Assembly: GCF_000753865.1 (NCBI RefSeq)
Contig: NZ_JQFW01000015.1
Span: 1 to 64,000, forward strand
Length of the DNA: 64,000 bases
Source: Alteromonas sp. LOR
Lineage (GTDB): Bacteria; Pseudomonadota; Gammaproteobacteria; Enterobacterales; Alteromonadaceae
Reading direction: 5' to 3'
Below are positions 62,721-64,000 of this stretch, in pieces. The notes under the pieces were generated by a model. It was not told the origin of the DNA. It worked only from the letters and a program-made list of their open reading frames with translations, and searched no databases. Both the position numbers and the translations under genes were made by a program. Every line of letters begins with the position of its first letter. The first letter of the stretch is position 1.

Positions 62721-63998
62721 CTAGCCTTGGTAAATATTATCCCAATACTCGTCTAATTCTTTAATAGCATTTTTTAACGGCTTGGCCGTGAATCGCTCAT
62801 TATTTTTATCTACAAGCTTTGTTGCTACGAGCCCTGTTTCTACTCGCTTTGTTTCTACTGGCTTTATTTCTACCAACTTCATTTTAACTAATTTATCGAT
62901 AGCATCAGACACATCAAAGTCTAAGGTGCAATGGTGCGTTTGCTCAAACCAAGCTTCAATCTCTTTATCGAGTTCATCTGCGCTCATCCCTTCTCCTTCA
63001 TGTTTTAACAAGAAGGTATATGCCAACAACGCTTCTTTACAATCTTCCTCTTCTGCGGCGTCTACCAGAGTGTGAAACACGCCAGCGTTGTTATCTAAAT
63101 TCTTAAAATAAAGATTGTCAGACAAGGCTTTCATAAACCGTATTTTTCGATTTTTAAACTTCGTCCATTCTTTAAAAACAAAGCTGCCAAAAACCCCCAT
63201 ACCAATACCAAAGGTAATAAGGCTTTGCTTAGTAAGCTCTACTGACTCATCTTTAAGCCCCAACCAAAACGCGAGAAACGACGACAGCAGTAATATAGAC
63301 GCCCCTAATTTCGTCACTAACACAACAATGCCACCGACCGTTGCCGACGCCCCAATGATAAGTTTATCGAGCGGACGCATTTTCACTTCACTGTTTGGAA
63401 ACAGCATTTCCAAATCTGCTTTGGGCACGTTTTGAAACAGCTTAATAATAGTGGCCCCAGGGATGAAAGTGACAGGAAGCTGTTTTTTAGTGTTTTTGCG
63501 TTGGTCGAAGTAGTCTTTATCTTTAAAGGTAATATAAACCGCCACTCGATCGTAGTTGGTAAACGATATCGATTTTTTGCGCAAACCAAAGAACGTACGT
63601 AACGTTTCTGTTTTAACCGATTCACCTCGGCGATAAAACACGACTTCTTGAAAATCGTCAAAACTTACCGCCAAGCGAACTTTAAACAGCGACTCTTCAT
63701 GTAGCGCATCTTCTAAATCAGTATCGGTGACTTTTTCAAAGTTGGCAGAATCTAATAATGTGGAAAACTCACTGGCGAAGTCTTTTTGAACGGCCTTACG
63801 TTCGCTATCTGTAATGTCTTTCAGCGTGCGGGTATCTTTGTTGGGGTCGAATAGCGCGTAGCTGTTTTTCAAGCGCTCTAGCTGTTCGTGATACTGAAAG
63901 TGAATGCGACTCACCAACAAATTACAAAACACCTCAAAGGAGTTAGCAGTGCTATCAGCATCAGCGGTTTCTTTGTTAATGAGGACATCGTTACACAT
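62721..63998 (-). CDS. TMEM143/DUF3754-like membrane protein, possibly truncated at the window edge
   Basis: The 425 visible residues match the TMEM143 family: FHYQ-like RIHFQYHEQLERLKNSYALFDPN, FRTFFGL-type LRTFFGLRKKSISFTNYDRVAVYITFKD, VKMRPLDKLIIGASATVGGIVVLVTKLG and two membrane segments (about 208-260). The function is unknown in bacteria; the eukaryotic member is mitochondrial. The first Met is two bases from the window end and family members have about 25 more residues before it, so the true start is probably outside. Residues ~367-400 are encoded by 15-bp repeats. Confidence 0.8.
   Translation of the reverse strand: MCNDVLINKETADADSTANSFEVFCNLLVSRIHFQYHEQLERLKNSYALFDPNKDTRTLKDITDSERKAVQKDFASEFSTLLDSANFEKVTDTDLEDALHEESLFKVRLAVSFDDFQEVVFYRRGESVKTETLRTFFGLRKKSISFTNYDRVAVYITFKDKDYFDQRKNTKKQLPVTFIPGATIIKLFQNVPKADLEMLFPNSEVKMRPLDKLIIGASATVGGIVVLVTKLGASILLLSSFLAFWLGLKDESVELTKQSLITFGIGMGVFGSFVFKEWTKFKNRKIRFMKALSDNLYFKNLDNNAGVFHTLVDAAEEEDCKEALLAYTFLLKHEGEGMSADELDKEIEAWFEQTHHCTLDFDVSDAIDKLVKMKLVEIKPVETKRVETGLVATKLVDKNNERFTAKPLKNAIKELDEYWDNIYQG
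62809..62898. repeat. Six degenerate in-frame 15-bp repeats in the TMEM143-like gene
   Basis: Units at 62809, 62824, 62839, 62854, 62869 and 62884, e.g. TCTACTCGCTTTGTT and TCTACTGGCTTTATT, encode on the minus strand five-residue units of the type KPVET, KRVET, GLVAT. The outermost unit is weak. Confidence 0.82.
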
Positions 63999-64000
63999 GT

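Noticed and set aside
1..64000. Prophage, integron or genomic island
   Set aside because: No integrase, transposase, phage or toxin-antitoxin genes are recognisable and gene content is typical core or niche chromosome.

Overview
The window looks like ordinary chromosome of a marine heterotrophic gammaproteobacterium of the Alteromonas/Alteromonadaceae type. This rests on close recognisable orthologues of gammaproteobacterial housekeeping proteins (SrmB, HemW, RdgB, YbiT, Cca, SbcCD, LrgAB). They are mixed with features typical of Alteromonadales: TonB-dependent sugar uptake, a secreted pullulanase, a PEP-CTERM-like protein, an S46 dipeptidyl-peptidase, GspA/GspB and many c-di-GMP proteins. 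Species assignment is inference. There are no rRNA operons, insertion sequences, phage genes or CRISPR arrays; one tRNA, best read as tRNA-Ile2(CAT), is present.

Layout. 0.1-7 kb: NhaC antiporter, a degenerate HD-GYP protein, the type II secretion assembly pair GspA/GspB, and a tRNA nucleotidyltransferase. 7-14.4 kb: small outer-membrane barrel, S46 peptidase, periplasmic MsrA, SrmB helicase, RdgB-HemW. 14.5-22.3 kb: YggN-like protein, two DUF1566 proteins, a REC-CheC/PAS signalling pair, LrgAB, a small unknown protein, an orphan MbnP-like lipoprotein. 22.7-31 kb: tRNA, DUF2846 lipoprotein, MBOAT-like membrane protein, a coupled PEP-CTERM-like protein and pullulanase, DoxX, MscS. 31.5-41 kb: LysR, Sua5, the inorganic-carbon transporter DabB-DabA, a patatin-like lipase, YbiT. 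41-50.8 kb: GlcNAc kinase-like protein, MipA/OmpV, CreA, an RsbQ-like hydrolase coupled to a PAS-GGDEF protein, SbcCD. 51-57.8 kb: a trehalose locus (TonB receptor, LacI regulator, MFS transporter, trehalase) with shared operators. 58-64 kb: secreted adenosine-deaminase-like enzyme, AI-2E-family permease, OprB-like porin with a suspected frameshift, SRPBCC protein, TMEM143-like protein running to the window edge.

How genes work together. The trehalose locus is the clearest unit: receptor at the outer membrane, MFS porter at the inner membrane, cytoplasmic GH37 trehalase, and a LacI repressor whose likely operator (TGCAAACGTTTGCA and variants) occurs twice before the receptor and once before the transporter. 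Pullulanase and the PEP-CTERM-like protein form a translationally coupled alpha-glucan unit ended by a strong terminator. GspA/GspB would support the type II secretion that exports such enzymes. Several signalling pairs are translationally coupled: REC-CheC with PAS, and RsbQ-like hydrolase with PAS-GGDEF.

The least explained signal is scattered and structural: short, imperfect head-to-tail repeats, most often 15 bp, in many unrelated places. Inside genes they are in frame (5 codons in HD-GYP, GspB, Cca, the patatin-like lipase and the TMEM143-like protein; 6-8 codons in trehalase and the lipase tail). Between genes they occur with 12, 13, 15, 17, 18 and 21 bp periods. One intergenic array repeats a LacI half-operator. 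I regard this, the loss of the HD site in Cca beside such an array, and the RsbQ-PAS-GGDEF module as the most promising leads.
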